Positions 9,043 to 17,962 of a stretch of 64,000 nt of DNA are shown piece by piece. The stretch comes from Pontibacter deserti. Lineage in GTDB: Bacteria; Bacteroidota; Bacteroidia; Cytophagales; Hymenobacteraceae. The notes beneath the pieces were generated by a model that had not been told where the DNA came from, searched no databases, and was given only the letters and a program-made list of their open reading frames with translations. The stretch lies in the NCBI RefSeq assembly GCF_023630255.1, contig NZ_JALPRS010000001.1, positions 1,612,001 to 1,676,000 of the forward strand. The letters run 5' to 3'. A program made the translations under genes and the position numbers. Each line of letters starts with the position of its first letter. Within the stretch, counting starts at the first letter, position 1.

Positions 9043-10121
9043 TGTACCGGTTTCAGTAGCACATCATCTTTCGTCAAGCCATCGAGTATTTCCACCTTCT
9101 GGTAATCTTTCAGACCAGTTGTAACAGGCACTTTTTCTTTATGCTCTGTCAGCACATAACTTCCATCCAGCAGGTATTCACGGGGTATGGTAAGCGCATT
9201 TTTTTTAGCCTGTATAATAATATTGGCCTCAGTGGTAAGGTTTGGGTATAGAGCCGGCGGTGCCGATACAAAGCTTGCCTCAACAGTAAAAGAACGTGTT
9301 CGCTCATTCATGGCTGGGTTTATTTTATACACTTTGCCTTCAAATACCTGCCCTTTATAGCTATCGAGGTTCAGAAGCACCCGCTGGCCTGGCTTTACGC
9401 GCGCTATATCATACTCATCTACCTGCAGTTCCAGTATAAATTCATTGGCATCCCCTATAACTGCCACCGGCACCTGTGGGCTTACCATCTCCCCCTGCTC
9501 CTTCAGTACGCTGTATACTTTGCCATTGGTCTCACTTTTCACAGTGTAATCACCTGTCATCGTCTGGCTTATCTGCAGGTTCTTCTGCGACTGCCTGGCT
9601 GCAAAATTCAGTTGCTTTTTCAGATCGCTATACCGGAGAACGGCTGAGCGATAGGCGGTAACCGAATTTTTATAGTTTAATTCCCTTTGCTCCAACTCTA
9701 CCTGCGTACCTATTTGCTTCGCCCACAGGTTTCTTTGCCTCACCAGCAATAGCGAGTCGTTCTGTTTTCTGCTTCGCGCCAGGTCTATAGTTTCCAGTAA
9801 TTCGTTGAGTTTTTCCCTGTTGGCACTCACACTGGAATATTCGGCAGCGATCCGTGCATTTTCGGTGCTAAGACGGGCAGCTTCGTTATCCACTTTTATT
9901 AGCGGGTCACCTTTCTTCACTACATCCCCTTCCGTTACCAATATCTGCTGTATAATGCCACTTACTGTAGGAAATACTTGGTATTGGTTCTTACTTTTTA
10001 CGACACCTGATGCATATACAGATTCAGAGATATCTTCTACTGTTGGCTGTGTTTTCTCCTGCTTGCCTTGGCAGGAAAAAAGCAGCAACATCAGCATAAA
10101 AAGCAGGTAGAATAGTTTCAT
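9039..10121 (-). CDS. Efflux periplasmic adaptor lipoprotein (HlyD/MacA-like)
   Basis: 360 residues. A short signal ends in a lipobox LLFSC with Cys17, so the adaptor is probably lipid-anchored. It has the barrel-sandwich segment VSGIIQQILVTEGDVVKKGDPL, a coiled-coil hairpin (about 75-165), and beta-barrel segments such as EYDIARVKPGQRVLLNLDSY. It is the first gene of the adaptor-permease-ATPase operon. An outer-membrane TolC partner is not in the window. Confidence 0.9.
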   Translation of the reverse strand: MKLFYLLFMLMLLLFSCQGKQEKTQPTVEDISESVYASGVVKSKNQYQVFPTVSGIIQQILVTEGDVVKKGDPLIKVDNEAARLSTENARIAAEYSSVSANREKLNELLETIDLARSRKQNDSLLLVRQRNLWAKQIGTQVELEQRELNYKNSVTAYRSAVLRYSDLKKQLNFAARQSQKNLQISQTMTGDYTVKSETNGKVYSVLKEQGEMVSPQVPVAVIGDANEFILELQVDEYDIARVKPGQRVLLNLDSYKGQVFEGKVYKINPAMNERTRSFTVEASFVSAPPALYPNLTTEANIIIQAKKNALTIPREYLLDGSYVLTEHKEKVPVTTGLKDYQKVEILDGLTKDDVLLKPVQ

Positions 10122-10199
10122 AAGGGTTATTCTTTGTTAGATAACGCAGCAACTATAAATTCCGCGATCCTTGCATCAAAAGCGGTACAAAGCATTGTT

Positions 10200-10760
10200 C
10201 TATAGTTTATTAAACGGAAAATATCCCAGGTGCAGTTTGTCTTCCGTTATAGTTCCGCCCTGCTCTATCTGAATACTGAACCTAGCTTTAAGCTCCTCAG
10301 AAAGTATGTCCTTCACCTCATGCAGATCATCTACATCTACTCCGAATTTATCATCTATATGCGATGGAGCTCCTTTAAAACCGGTATGCTTGTAAAATGT
10401 TGTTGTCTTAGCCTGTTGTATGGCTTCATTTTTAGTTTTTGCTACTACCAGCAGTTTATAATGAAACTCATCAAACTCCCCGGCTCTATAGCCACCCAGG
10501 TTCAGAAAGTATAATGTATAAGCTTCTTCTCCTGCCTTTTTTTCTTGCCTAGGCACCACCTGTATCTGATAACCACCTACATTGGTAACTTCACGCCACG
10601 CATCAACATGAATAGCGCCGGCTCCCGGCCAGAATTTCCTGATCTGCGGGACAAGTTCCTTCACTGATTCAGCGATTCCGAAAAATACGTCGTGCTGCTC
10701 TGTGTTCCTGCCGGGTGGCCTGCACCCAAGCAATGTCATAAAAAGTTTAGGTTCTGCCAT
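10200..10760 (-). CDS. DUF1543 domain-containing protein
   Basis: 186 residues. The N-terminal segment LGCRPPGRNTEQHDVFFGI and HVDAWREV match DUF1543, a short family of unknown function; a second similar unit (YKLLVVAKTKNEAIQQAK ... HIDDKFGVDVDDL) lies in the C-terminal half. No signal peptide. It seems monocistronic. Function is not assigned. Confidence 0.8.
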   Translation of the reverse strand: MAEPKLFMTLLGCRPPGRNTEQHDVFFGIAESVKELVPQIRKFWPGAGAIHVDAWREVTNVGGYQIQVVPRQEKKAGEEAYTLYFLNLGGYRAGEFDEFHYKLLVVAKTKNEAIQQAKTTTFYKHTGFKGAPSHIDDKFGVDVDDLHEVKDILSEELKARFSIQIEQGGTITEDKLHLGYFPFNKL

Positions 10761-11003
10761 GATCTAAAAACGCTACAATAATTTTATAGTTATTGATCAT
10801 CCACACCGGATATACCTTATCTATATAATATCCTATTTATTTAATATTAAAAAATTTTTGAATCTTTTTCATAGGCAAAACAGTGCAATTTATACTTCAT
10901 TCAACCTACTTCAGAAATTATACTTTAAAAGACTTAAAGCATGATTATATCCTCATTTCACAGTATATCAATACATTATAGTTATTTATTATCATATGTT
11001 ATG

Positions 11004-11040
11004 AAGTCCAATATCTGTAGCCTGCAGAATTGGACTTTTA
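11004..11040 (+). terminator. Terminator-like hairpin without an upstream gene
   Basis: Outer stem AAGTCCAAT (11004-11012) with ATTGGACTT (11029-11037), inner stem TCTG/CAGA, 7-nt loop, then TTTA. No plus-strand ORF precedes it, so it could end a small RNA or be a leftover. Confidence 0.45.
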
Positions 11041-11059
11041 CAAACTTTTTGCTCTAAAA

Positions 11060-11092
11060 TTTGGATTTAAGTTATTTTAAATGATAGATTTG
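11060..11092 (+). promoter_or_regulatory. Bacteroidota-type promoter for the T9SS protein gene
   Basis: TTTG at 11060-11063 and TAGATTTG at 11085-11092, spacing 21 nt, close to the Bacteroidota -33/-7 consensus (TTTG / TAnnTTTG, about 19 nt). It would give a 5' leader of roughly 65 nt before ATG 11166. Confidence 0.5.
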
Positions 11093-11165
11093 CCGCAGTT
11101 AAACATATCTATAGCCATTAAAAACATTAGTATAATTATATATTTTTCAACTTTACACTTCCATT

Positions 11166-13214
11166 ATGGTGATAAGAAATGTATACTCCAAGAAAGTTTT
11201 AAATTTCATTTTTCACATCCTACCGGTTACAATACTGGTCTTAATTCTTACTCCACTTTATTCAATTGCCCAGACTTACAGTGGTCCTTTTGTGATCACC
11301 AAAGGGGGTACTTATACCGGTAACTGGGAGTCGAGAGACTCTGAAGTACCAGCGGTAGAAATCAAAACCTCAGAGCCAGTCACTATTGTCAACTCCAACA
11401 TCCGTTCTGCCGGTTACCTGATCAAAAGCTGGGGCTACTCTGTCAATGTAACTGTCAAACACACCAACGGCTATGGCCTGGAACCTACAGTTTTCTACCA
11501 TTACAAGAAGCCGCGCCGCTTTTTAACAGCTGATGTGTTCAAGAATGTGGTAGTAGAACATTGCTACCTCGAAAATACTGCTGGTATAGCCATCGCTACA
11601 ACCTATGAGGGGAACAATACTACATCAGAGACCATTAAAATTCGTTACAACAAAGTAAAAAATATTGATGGGCGAATTTATAATGGCAAAGAGTTAGTAA
11701 ACTTTGTTTCATTTAATTACAGAGGTGAAGTTCCTCATGTGGAGATTGCATGGAATGAAATAATTAACGAACCAAACAATTCCCTGGTAGAGGAAAACAT
11801 TAACCTCTCTAACTCAAGAGGCAGAACCGACTCGCCTATCCGCATCCACAACAATTATATTCAAGGTGCTTATCCGTATCCGGCAACTAACTCTCACTAC
11901 GCAGGCGGGGGCATTATTACTGACTCCTGGTATGAAGAAGGGATGGGAGATCCGGCATCCGTAGCAACAGCACATGTAAAAATTTATGAAAACCAAACAG
12001 TAAACCTAGGTAATCACAATTACGCAATAGCTGGCGGGAATAACATCGAGATTTTCAATAACAGGGCTATTAACTCTGCCCAGTTTACCGATGGCACATT
12101 TTTTCCTTTCAGAACAGAGCCTATGTATGGCTACGATTATTATAAAACGGGGGTAACCTTTAATAATTCAGTTCATAACAATGTTATTGGGGTAACCGGC
12201 TATGGTGGAGGTTGGAATAATGAGAAACTATACTTCCCTGATGGAAACGTGAATCAACACAGCAATAATTTTTTATCAGGTACAATCACGCAACAGCACG
12301 AGCGCGATGAATTTAATCGTTGGAAACAGAAGCTATCCAGCAATGGCATAACTGTTGGTCCTGCCAGTACAGCGCCAATAATTTCCTCTGAACCTATTCC
12401 GGTTACCGCTCCTGAACCAGTAGAAAAAGAAGAAAACACTACAGATACGGCATCAGGTACAGGTAAAATAATAAGTGAAGTATGGGCAAACGTTGCGTCA
12501 GAAGATATTACTCAGATACCTCTTACCATAGCCCCTACTAACACAAAAGAGTTAACTTTGTTTGAAAGTCCGAATAATATAGCAGACAACTATGGCCAGC
12601 GCATACGAGGTTATATAACCACGCCGGCAACTGGTCAATATATTTTCTGGATTGCAGGAGACAATAATGCCGAGCTATACTTAAGCACATCTGAAGATCC
12701 AACTAAAAAAGTAAAAATTGCTTATGTAAACGGTTGGACAGCCCCAAGAGGATGGAATGAACAAGTATCGCAGAAATCTGAGCAAATCCAGTTGGAAGCA
12801 GGCAAGCGATATTATATTGAAGTGTTACATGTGGAAGGCGCTGGTGGCGACCATGTGACTGTAGGCTGGCAGCTGCCTGATGGTAAACTGGAACGCCCTA
12901 TAGAAGGTAACAGACTGTCTCCTTTCGATCCGGCGAACACTATTATTGAAGAAGTAAATACTGAACCCTCTGTTTATCCAAACCCATTCACAAATATTAT
13001 AGTACTGGATTTGGGCGATCAAAAAGTAGACTTACGCAAGGTAGTAATTATGACACTTGATGGAACACTAAAGTATACTGTACCGAACCTACAGCCCGTT
13101 GATAACAAACTGGAAATAGACCTATCAAAAGCCAGATTACTAGCCGGCACTTATTTTCTAAAGTATACAGACAGTACCGGAAACAGCAAAACCATCAGGA
13201 TTGTGAAAGAATAA
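11166..13214 (+). CDS. Secreted beta-helix / PA14-like protein with T9SS C-terminal sorting domain
   Basis: 682 residues. Signal peptide through SIAQ near residue 36. Residues about 40-400 form a right-handed beta-helix-like region with many Asn-rich turns (for example NNYIQGAYPYP, NNVIGVTGYGGG). A low-complexity linker rich in Pro/Glu/Thr follows (about 405-435). Residues about 440-595 resemble a PA14/GLEYA-type carbohydrate-binding domain (GYITTPATGQYIFWIAGDNNAEL). The C-terminal ~80 residues are a type A T9SS sorting tail (VYPNPFTN ... LLAGTYFLKYT ... IRIVKE). It is probably exported and cell-surface-attached; a polysaccharide target is plausible but not shown. Confidence 0.85.
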   Translation: MVIRNVYSKKVLNFIFHILPVTILVLILTPLYSIAQTYSGPFVITKGGTYTGNWESRDSEVPAVEIKTSEPVTIVNSNIRSAGYLIKSWGYSVNVTVKHTNGYGLEPTVFYHYKKPRRFLTADVFKNVVVEHCYLENTAGIAIATTYEGNNTTSETIKIRYNKVKNIDGRIYNGKELVNFVSFNYRGEVPHVEIAWNEIINEPNNSLVEENINLSNSRGRTDSPIRIHNNYIQGAYPYPATNSHYAGGGIITDSWYEEGMGDPASVATAHVKIYENQTVNLGNHNYAIAGGNNIEIFNNRAINSAQFTDGTFFPFRTEPMYGYDYYKTGVTFNNSVHNNVIGVTGYGGGWNNEKLYFPDGNVNQHSNNFLSGTITQQHERDEFNRWKQKLSSNGITVGPASTAPIISSEPIPVTAPEPVEKEENTTDTASGTGKIISEVWANVASEDITQIPLTIAPTNTKELTLFESPNNIADNYGQRIRGYITTPATGQYIFWIAGDNNAELYLSTSEDPTKKVKIAYVNGWTAPRGWNEQVSQKSEQIQLEAGKRYYIEVLHVEGAGGDHVTVGWQLPDGKLERPIEGNRLSPFDPANTIIEEVNTEPSVYPNPFTNIIVLDLGDQKVDLRKVVIMTLDGTLKYTVPNLQPVDNKLEIDLSKARLLAGTYFLKYTDSTGNSKTIRIVKE

Positions 13215-13224
13215 GTCCCATAAC

Positions 13225-13274
13225 ATCACAAATAAAAAGGCACCTGCTTGTGTAGGTGCCTTTTTATTTGTGAT
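13225..13274 (+). terminator. Intrinsic terminator with 21-bp perfect stem
   Basis: Arms 13225-13245 and 13254-13274 are exact inverted complements with an 8-nt loop GCTTGTGT; the GC core is AGGCACCT/AGGTGCCT flanked by A- and T-rich arms. It lies just after the T9SS gene. Confidence 0.9.
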
Positions 13275-13344
13275 ATCGATCTAAATAATCTTTAACTTTT
13301 AACCAAAGTATAAGTTGTATTAAGTAAACAAGTATAAACCTGCA

Positions 13345-13836
13345 ATGGAAGACAACTATAAAGTACCGGCACAAACAAGCATCGGGCATGTGCATTTAAA
13401 AATAACCGACCTGGAGAGGGCACTGGCATTTTATACTGGTATACTTGGCTTTGAGCTAATGCAGATGTACGGTAAAGACGCAGCTTTTATCTCGGCGGGC
13501 GGTTACCACCATCACATCGGGTTAAATACCTGGTACAGTAAGGGCGCAAGCCCTGCCCCTGTCCGGAGTGCGGGACTGTTTCATGCAGCTATACTTTACC
13601 CAACCCGCAAAGATCTGGCTGTTATCTTCAAACGCTTAATAGATGCCAATTACCCGATCACTGGCGCTTCTGATCATGGAGTGTCTGAAGCCATTTACCT
13701 GAACGACCCTGACCATAACGGCCTGGAACTATACTGGGACAGACCAAAATCTCAATGGCCAACTCATGCCGATGGCTCGCTTTACATGTACACCCGCCAC
13801 CTGGACCTGGAAGATCTTTTAAAGGAACTCGAGTAA
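13345..13836 (+). CDS. VOC family protein (glyoxalase/extradiol dioxygenase fold)
   Basis: 163 residues. Vicinal-oxygen-chelate fold with VHLKITDLERALAFYTGILGFE at the start and DHNGLELYWDRP at the end. Likely metal ligands are His in GHVHLKI, His in GLFHAAI and Glu in GLELYWD. Similar to CatE/YwbC-like proteins; whether it is a dioxygenase, glyoxalase or resistance protein cannot be told. The tail TRHLDLEDLLKEL resembles the catechol 2,3-dioxygenase half seen in CatE. It ends at a bidirectional terminator. Confidence 0.88.
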   Translation: MEDNYKVPAQTSIGHVHLKITDLERALAFYTGILGFELMQMYGKDAAFISAGGYHHHIGLNTWYSKGASPAPVRSAGLFHAAILYPTRKDLAVIFKRLIDANYPITGASDHGVSEAIYLNDPDHNGLELYWDRPKSQWPTHADGSLYMYTRHLDLEDLLKELE

Positions 13837-13860
13837 ATAACTATCTCTGAGTAAAGTATA

Positions 13861-13905
13861 TAACTATAAAAGCCGCTTCAGGTGCAGAAGCGGCTTTTAT
13901 AGTTA
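13861..13905. terminator. Bidirectional terminator between convergent genes
   Basis: Nineteen-bp perfect stem with arms 13861-13879 and 13887-13905, and a 7-nt loop AGGTGCA. The GC core AGCCGCTTC is flanked by AT on both sides, so it can serve the VOC gene (plus) and the metalloprotease gene (minus). Confidence 0.85.
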
Positions 13906-13940
13906 GCTTAAAATGTAGTTATAGTTGTTTTGGCTTATAC

Positions 13941-15212
13941 TTACAGGTTTTCAATACTACTTTGATCTAATGCACCACTAGCAATAGCTGTAAGCTCTTC
14001 TTCATAGCCAAGTATTTTGGTATACATGTTTTTCAAGTCTGCACTTTTCAGGCTGGCATACACATCAGTACTCTCAATAGTATTTGCAAGAATATCATTG
14101 AAAGCAGCATTAAATAAGGCATGCACTTCATCGGCAGTTAAAATATGCCCTACCGGGTAAGTTACTTTGGCTATAACCCAACCCAAACGAGCTGCAGCCA
14201 TACGTTGATTAGGAGTTCCATGGTGTCCTTCTGAGGTAAAAGAACAGTCGCCGATGTTATAAAATAACTGAAGGAATTGAGCTGCATCTTTCCAGTTATA
14301 GGTTGCACCTCTCTTATGAGTCAGATAGTATCCTGTAAGTACATCAGCTTCCAGTTCCATTAACCTTGTTCCTTCAGCAGTATATGGATATTTATTAAAC
14401 TCTACCCCAAACCAGCTTTTGAAATTCTTGAACTGTACCTGGTGCCCCCACTCGTGTGCCAGCACACCTGCAAAAGCAACTTTACTGTCTGTGCCTGCAT
14501 CATTTAATACCTTAATAATCCCATCCCCTATTACTATGCGTTTACCTGTAGTGGCAAATCCATCTAACGACAGAAGTGGCGTTGTCTGGAAAACTTGACT
14601 TGGCTTCATCCCCAGCTCTATATCTTCATCAGCCCACTTATAAGCAGTTGCAGAAGGTGCGCCTACAAATGCCATATAAATTTGTGCAATTGCATCCCGG
14701 TTCAGGAGCGTGCTATTGTGCTGTCCTATTAAAGCTACCTGATTTGCCATACTCCAAAACGACTCTAAATTACGTTTATGTTTAGCTGCAAAATCAGTTA
14801 ATTCTCCTGCTGCGCCAAAATGTTGAGAGGAGTTATCTAAATAACCAGCATAAAGTTGATTAAGAAGCGCCAAATAACTATACCATTCCCATTCGTGTTC
14901 TCCAAACTGCAGTACATATGGTCTGATAGCTGCATTCAAAGCGGTTGGAGCACATTCAGTCGGAGAAACTGCTCTACCAGCAAGTACTTCAAGCCATTGC
15001 TGGGTTACAGCATCCGAAGTACTTTCACCTGATTCGCTGGTTAATGCCGCTGCTTTCTCTGTTAATACTACCTGCCGACTCTCGGCTTCTGTTGAAACTT
15101 CCCTACTGGAAGACGCTTCCAGTTCGTTGAGTGTGTCCTCCTTGTCGCAGGAAAAAGTAATGAAGCTGACTGCGCAGCACAGGAGTGCCGCCTTAATGGA
15201 TGTGGTTTTCAT
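13941..15212 (-). CDS. Zinc-metalloprotease-like lipoprotein (neutral zinc metallopeptidase type)
   Basis: 423 residues from ATG at 15212, chosen over the ATG at 15245 because it puts a clean lipoprotein signal first (lipobox ITFSC, Cys22). After a Ser/Glu-rich linker the catalytic part shows AHEWGHQVQ (HExxH) and, about 40 residues on, LMELEADVLTGYY, which supplies the third ligand in the pattern of the YpfJ-type neutral zinc metallopeptidases. Likely anchored in the envelope. The family call is by motif; the substrate is unknown. Confidence 0.75.
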   Translation of the reverse strand: MKTTSIKAALLCCAVSFITFSCDKEDTLNELEASSSREVSTEAESRQVVLTEKAAALTSESGESTSDAVTQQWLEVLAGRAVSPTECAPTALNAAIRPYVLQFGEHEWEWYSYLALLNQLYAGYLDNSSQHFGAAGELTDFAAKHKRNLESFWSMANQVALIGQHNSTLLNRDAIAQIYMAFVGAPSATAYKWADEDIELGMKPSQVFQTTPLLSLDGFATTGKRIVIGDGIIKVLNDAGTDSKVAFAGVLAHEWGHQVQFKNFKSWFGVEFNKYPYTAEGTRLMELEADVLTGYYLTHKRGATYNWKDAAQFLQLFYNIGDCSFTSEGHHGTPNQRMAAARLGWVIAKVTYPVGHILTADEVHALFNAAFNDILANTIESTDVYASLKSADLKNMYTKILGYEEELTAIASGALDQSSIENL

Positions 15213-15459
15213 ATGGGTAAAAGCTTGTTTCAGAACTCTTACCATAAAAAAGAACTTTTTGTTGCATTTTACATCTATTATTTATGACTTTATTAATACA
15301 GATTTACTATATAACACAATTATATATTAAAATTATTCTAATAAAATAATCTTATAAAGTATGTATAGCCTGTGTTATATTTGTATAATTCTATAAATAA
15401 TTGCTGCCGCTAGAGTTAATTATGTATGTTCGTATAAGCAAATAAACTATAGGCTACTC

Positions 15460-16941
15460 ATGAACTACGATCTGCTGATAACAGGTGCAACTATACACGA
15501 TGGAACAGGAAAAGCTCCTTACGTTGCCGATGTGTGGGTAAAAGATGATGAGATCATACTGATCGGGAAACACAATGCAACTTCTTATACCGCAAAAAAT
15601 ATTATCAACGGCAGCGGACTTATACTTACTCCAGGTTTTATTGATGCCCATGCCCATGGTGAGCCTTTTAAAACTCCTGCGTTCGATAATTTTCTGTCGA
15701 TGGGTGTAACTACTATTTGCCTTGGTCAGGATGGCTTCAGCCCCGACCTGAGCGAAGACAGCTATACTTCCGGTGAAGCCTTAGGCAATTGGATGAACCG
15801 CGTGGATGAACTACAGCCGGGCGTGAACATTGTGATGTTTGTGGGCCATAACACGATCCGGATGCAATCGGGGACAAAGTATAAACCTGAGCCTACCGAG
15901 GAAGATCTTACCGAAATGGAGCAACTGCTGCACGAAGGTATGGATCTGGGCTGTTTTGGGATGACGACCGGGCTGGAATATAACCCCGGCTTTAACTGCC
16001 AGACACCGGAACTCGACAGGCTGGCGAAGATTGTTGGCGAACGAGGCGGTATGATCATGAGCCACATGCGTTCGGAGAACGACGCAACTATAATTCCTGC
16101 CATAGAGGAGCTACTATCTCAGGGCCAGTACTGCCCAGTTCAGATATCGCACATAAAAGTGGTTTATGGCAAAGGCACCAGCCGCGCCGAAGAAATATGT
16201 AAGTTGTTGGATAATGCCCGCGACAACGGCATCAAAGCATCAGCAGATTTCTACCCTTATACTGCCAGTTATACTTCCATCGAGATCCTTTTCCCCGATT
16301 GGGCCAAATTGCCTTATGATTATGAAGAAGTAAAAGCGAGTCGTGGCGAAGAGTTAAAACAATTTCTGAAAAGTAAGATCGAACAGCGCAATGGCCCTGA
16401 AGCTACCTTACTGGGAACAGGTCCATTTAAAGGCAAAACGTTGGGACAAATTGCTATTGAGCTGGATAAACCTTTTGAAGAAGTGTTGCGCGATAACATT
16501 GGCCCTTATGGTGCTTTCGGCGCTTATTTTATAATGGATGAAGCCCTTCAGGATACTCTATTGCAATATCCTTACACTATGCTTTGCACCGATGGCAGCC
16601 CTTTTATGAACCATCCGCGTAGCTTTGGTTCTTTTGCTAAAATGATAGAGACCTTTGTGCTAAAAAAGCAGCTTTTCTCATTGGAAGAAGGCATACGTAA
16701 AATGACCGGCCTCACCGCCGAAACTATAGGCATACCAGATCGTGGCTTTATAAAACCAGGCTACAAAGCAGACCTGTTACTCTTCGACCCTACTGAAATA
16801 AAAGCGAACGCTACTTTCGAAAACCCGATGCAGCTTTCAACAGGTTTCAGGTATGTGATTGTTAATGGCAAAGTGGTGAAGGAACAGGAAAGCTTTACCG
16901 GGGAACGAAACGGCCGTGTGCTGCGAAAGCCTCAACTATAA
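15460..16941 (+). CDS. N-acyl-D-amino-acid deacylase (amidohydrolase family)
   Basis: 493 residues. Amidohydrolase start LLITGATIHDGTG, metal-binding PGFIDAHAHGEP near residues 58-69, MSHMRSE near residue 203, QISHIKVV and the C-terminal CTDGSPFMNHPRSFGSFAK typical of D-aminoacylases. It hydrolyses N-acyl-D-amino acids in the cytoplasm and may help recycle D-residues from peptidoglycan or peptides. No signal peptide. A TATATTTG -7-like box at 15376-15383 lies upstream. The final codons CAA CTA TAA are themselves one of the over-represented AACTATA words. Confidence 0.9.
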   Translation: MNYDLLITGATIHDGTGKAPYVADVWVKDDEIILIGKHNATSYTAKNIINGSGLILTPGFIDAHAHGEPFKTPAFDNFLSMGVTTICLGQDGFSPDLSEDSYTSGEALGNWMNRVDELQPGVNIVMFVGHNTIRMQSGTKYKPEPTEEDLTEMEQLLHEGMDLGCFGMTTGLEYNPGFNCQTPELDRLAKIVGERGGMIMSHMRSENDATIIPAIEELLSQGQYCPVQISHIKVVYGKGTSRAEEICKLLDNARDNGIKASADFYPYTASYTSIEILFPDWAKLPYDYEEVKASRGEELKQFLKSKIEQRNGPEATLLGTGPFKGKTLGQIAIELDKPFEEVLRDNIGPYGAFGAYFIMDEALQDTLLQYPYTMLCTDGSPFMNHPRSFGSFAKMIETFVLKKQLFSLEEGIRKMTGLTAETIGIPDRGFIKPGYKADLLLFDPTEIKANATFENPMQLSTGFRYVIVNGKVVKEQESFTGERNGRVLRKPQL

Positions 16942-16974
16942 ATTGCGTAACTTGCGCTTTTATAGTACCCTCTT

Positions 16975-17577
16975 ATGACACACCGCCATTTTATAGTACA
17001 TAAGCCCTATGGCTACCTGAGTCAGTTTGTTTGCGAGCATAAAAACAAAAAAATGCTTGGCGAGCTACACGATTTTCCGGAAGGCACAATGGCTATAGGC
17101 AGACTGGATGAAGACAGTGAAGGCTTATTATTGCTCACCACTAATGGCAAAGTAAGCGAGCAGGTACGTAGCAAACATATCGAAAAAGAATACTATGCCC
17201 AGGTAGATGGCCTGATAACTGACGAAGCGATAAAACTATTGCAGGAAGGTGTAGAGATTGGCATTGGTGGTGACAAGTATAAAACGCTGCCTTGCGCCGC
17301 CTTCAGGCTGGAACAGGACCCCGGGTTTCCGCAACGCAGCCGTAAAATTCGCGACGACCGCCATGGGCCTACCAGCTGGGTTTCCATTACTTTAACTGAG
17401 GGCAAAAACCGACAGGTTCGTAAAATGACTGCTGCTGCCGGCTTTCCGACGCTACGTTTGGTTAGAGTCAGGATAGGTGGCATTCAGTTAGGTGAGTTGC
17501 AGTCCGGGAAAGTAGTGGAAGCTGGAGATTTTTCGATGATAAATGGGCCGGCTTATAGTTTAGAGTTAAGCAATTAA
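16975..17577 (+). CDS. rluE: rRNA large subunit pseudouridine synthase, RluE/RsuA family
   Basis: 200 residues with no N-terminal S4 domain, as in RluE. Catalytic motif AIGRLDEDSEGLLLLTTNG near residues 40-58, with Asp in GRLDEDS as nucleophile, and the C-terminal EGKNRQVRKMTAAAGFPTLRLVRV. It makes pseudouridine in 23S rRNA. It lies 33 nt after the deacylase gene. RluE rather than RluB/RluF is inferred from length and lack of S4. Confidence 0.88.
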   Translation: MTHRHFIVHKPYGYLSQFVCEHKNKKMLGELHDFPEGTMAIGRLDEDSEGLLLLTTNGKVSEQVRSKHIEKEYYAQVDGLITDEAIKLLQEGVEIGIGGDKYKTLPCAAFRLEQDPGFPQRSRKIRDDRHGPTSWVSITLTEGKNRQVRKMTAAAGFPTLRLVRVRIGGIQLGELQSGKVVEAGDFSMINGPAYSLELSN

Positions 17578-17590
17578 TAATTTGCATTAG

Positions 17591-17935
17591 ATGAAGAAGA
17601 AACTACTTTTAATTCTGATATGGATAGTAACTATTGCTTTAATTGAATTTGGATTGTGTTTAGCAGTAATGGACTCTGCATTTAGAAATATTGAATCAGT
17701 CCAACTATTAATTTTAATGCTTATTATTACTCTTCCTTTCTTAATTCTTGGCACTTATAGTTCAATTCCAAAATTTTCAATTTCTGTAAGTTTGTTAGCT
17801 TCGACTCTTTGCCTAATTTACTTTATAACTTATTATCAGTTAGATTTAATCAATACGTGGTTGGTCAGCTTTCCTTTAGGATATATACTTATTCTAATCA
17901 TGCAGAGACGAATTTATAACTGGGGAAAATATTAA
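17591..17935 (+). CDS. Small four-helix membrane protein, hypothetical
   Basis: 114 residues with four hydrophobic segments (about 4-27, 38-57, 62-83, 86-107) and a basic end (MQRRIYNWGKY). It lies 13 nt after the pseudouridine synthase gene. Base composition is clearly more AT-rich than its neighbours, which may mean recent acquisition or simply a membrane-protein bias. I do not recognise a family. Confidence 0.6.
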   Translation: MKKKLLLILIWIVTIALIEFGLCLAVMDSAFRNIESVQLLILMLIITLPFLILGTYSSIPKFSISVSLLASTLCLIYFITYYQLDLINTWLVSFPLGYILILIMQRRIYNWGKY

Positions 17936-17962
17936 CTTTCTTTCGTCAAATATTGGTAACAA

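Larger units (their letters stand above)
10761..11165. other. AT-rich divergent intergenic region
   Basis: About 400 nt between the divergent DUF1543 gene and the T9SS protein gene. It contains a hairpin (11004-11037) followed by T-rich sequence and a Bacteroidota-type promoter (11060-11092). The frames open here overlap the secretion-signal part of the next gene out of frame and are not supported. Confidence 0.5.

Noticed and set aside
11081-11323. 80-residue ORF at the start of the T9SS protein gene
   Set aside because: Different frame overlapping the signal-peptide region; the 682-residue frame has a clear signal, domains and sorting tail.
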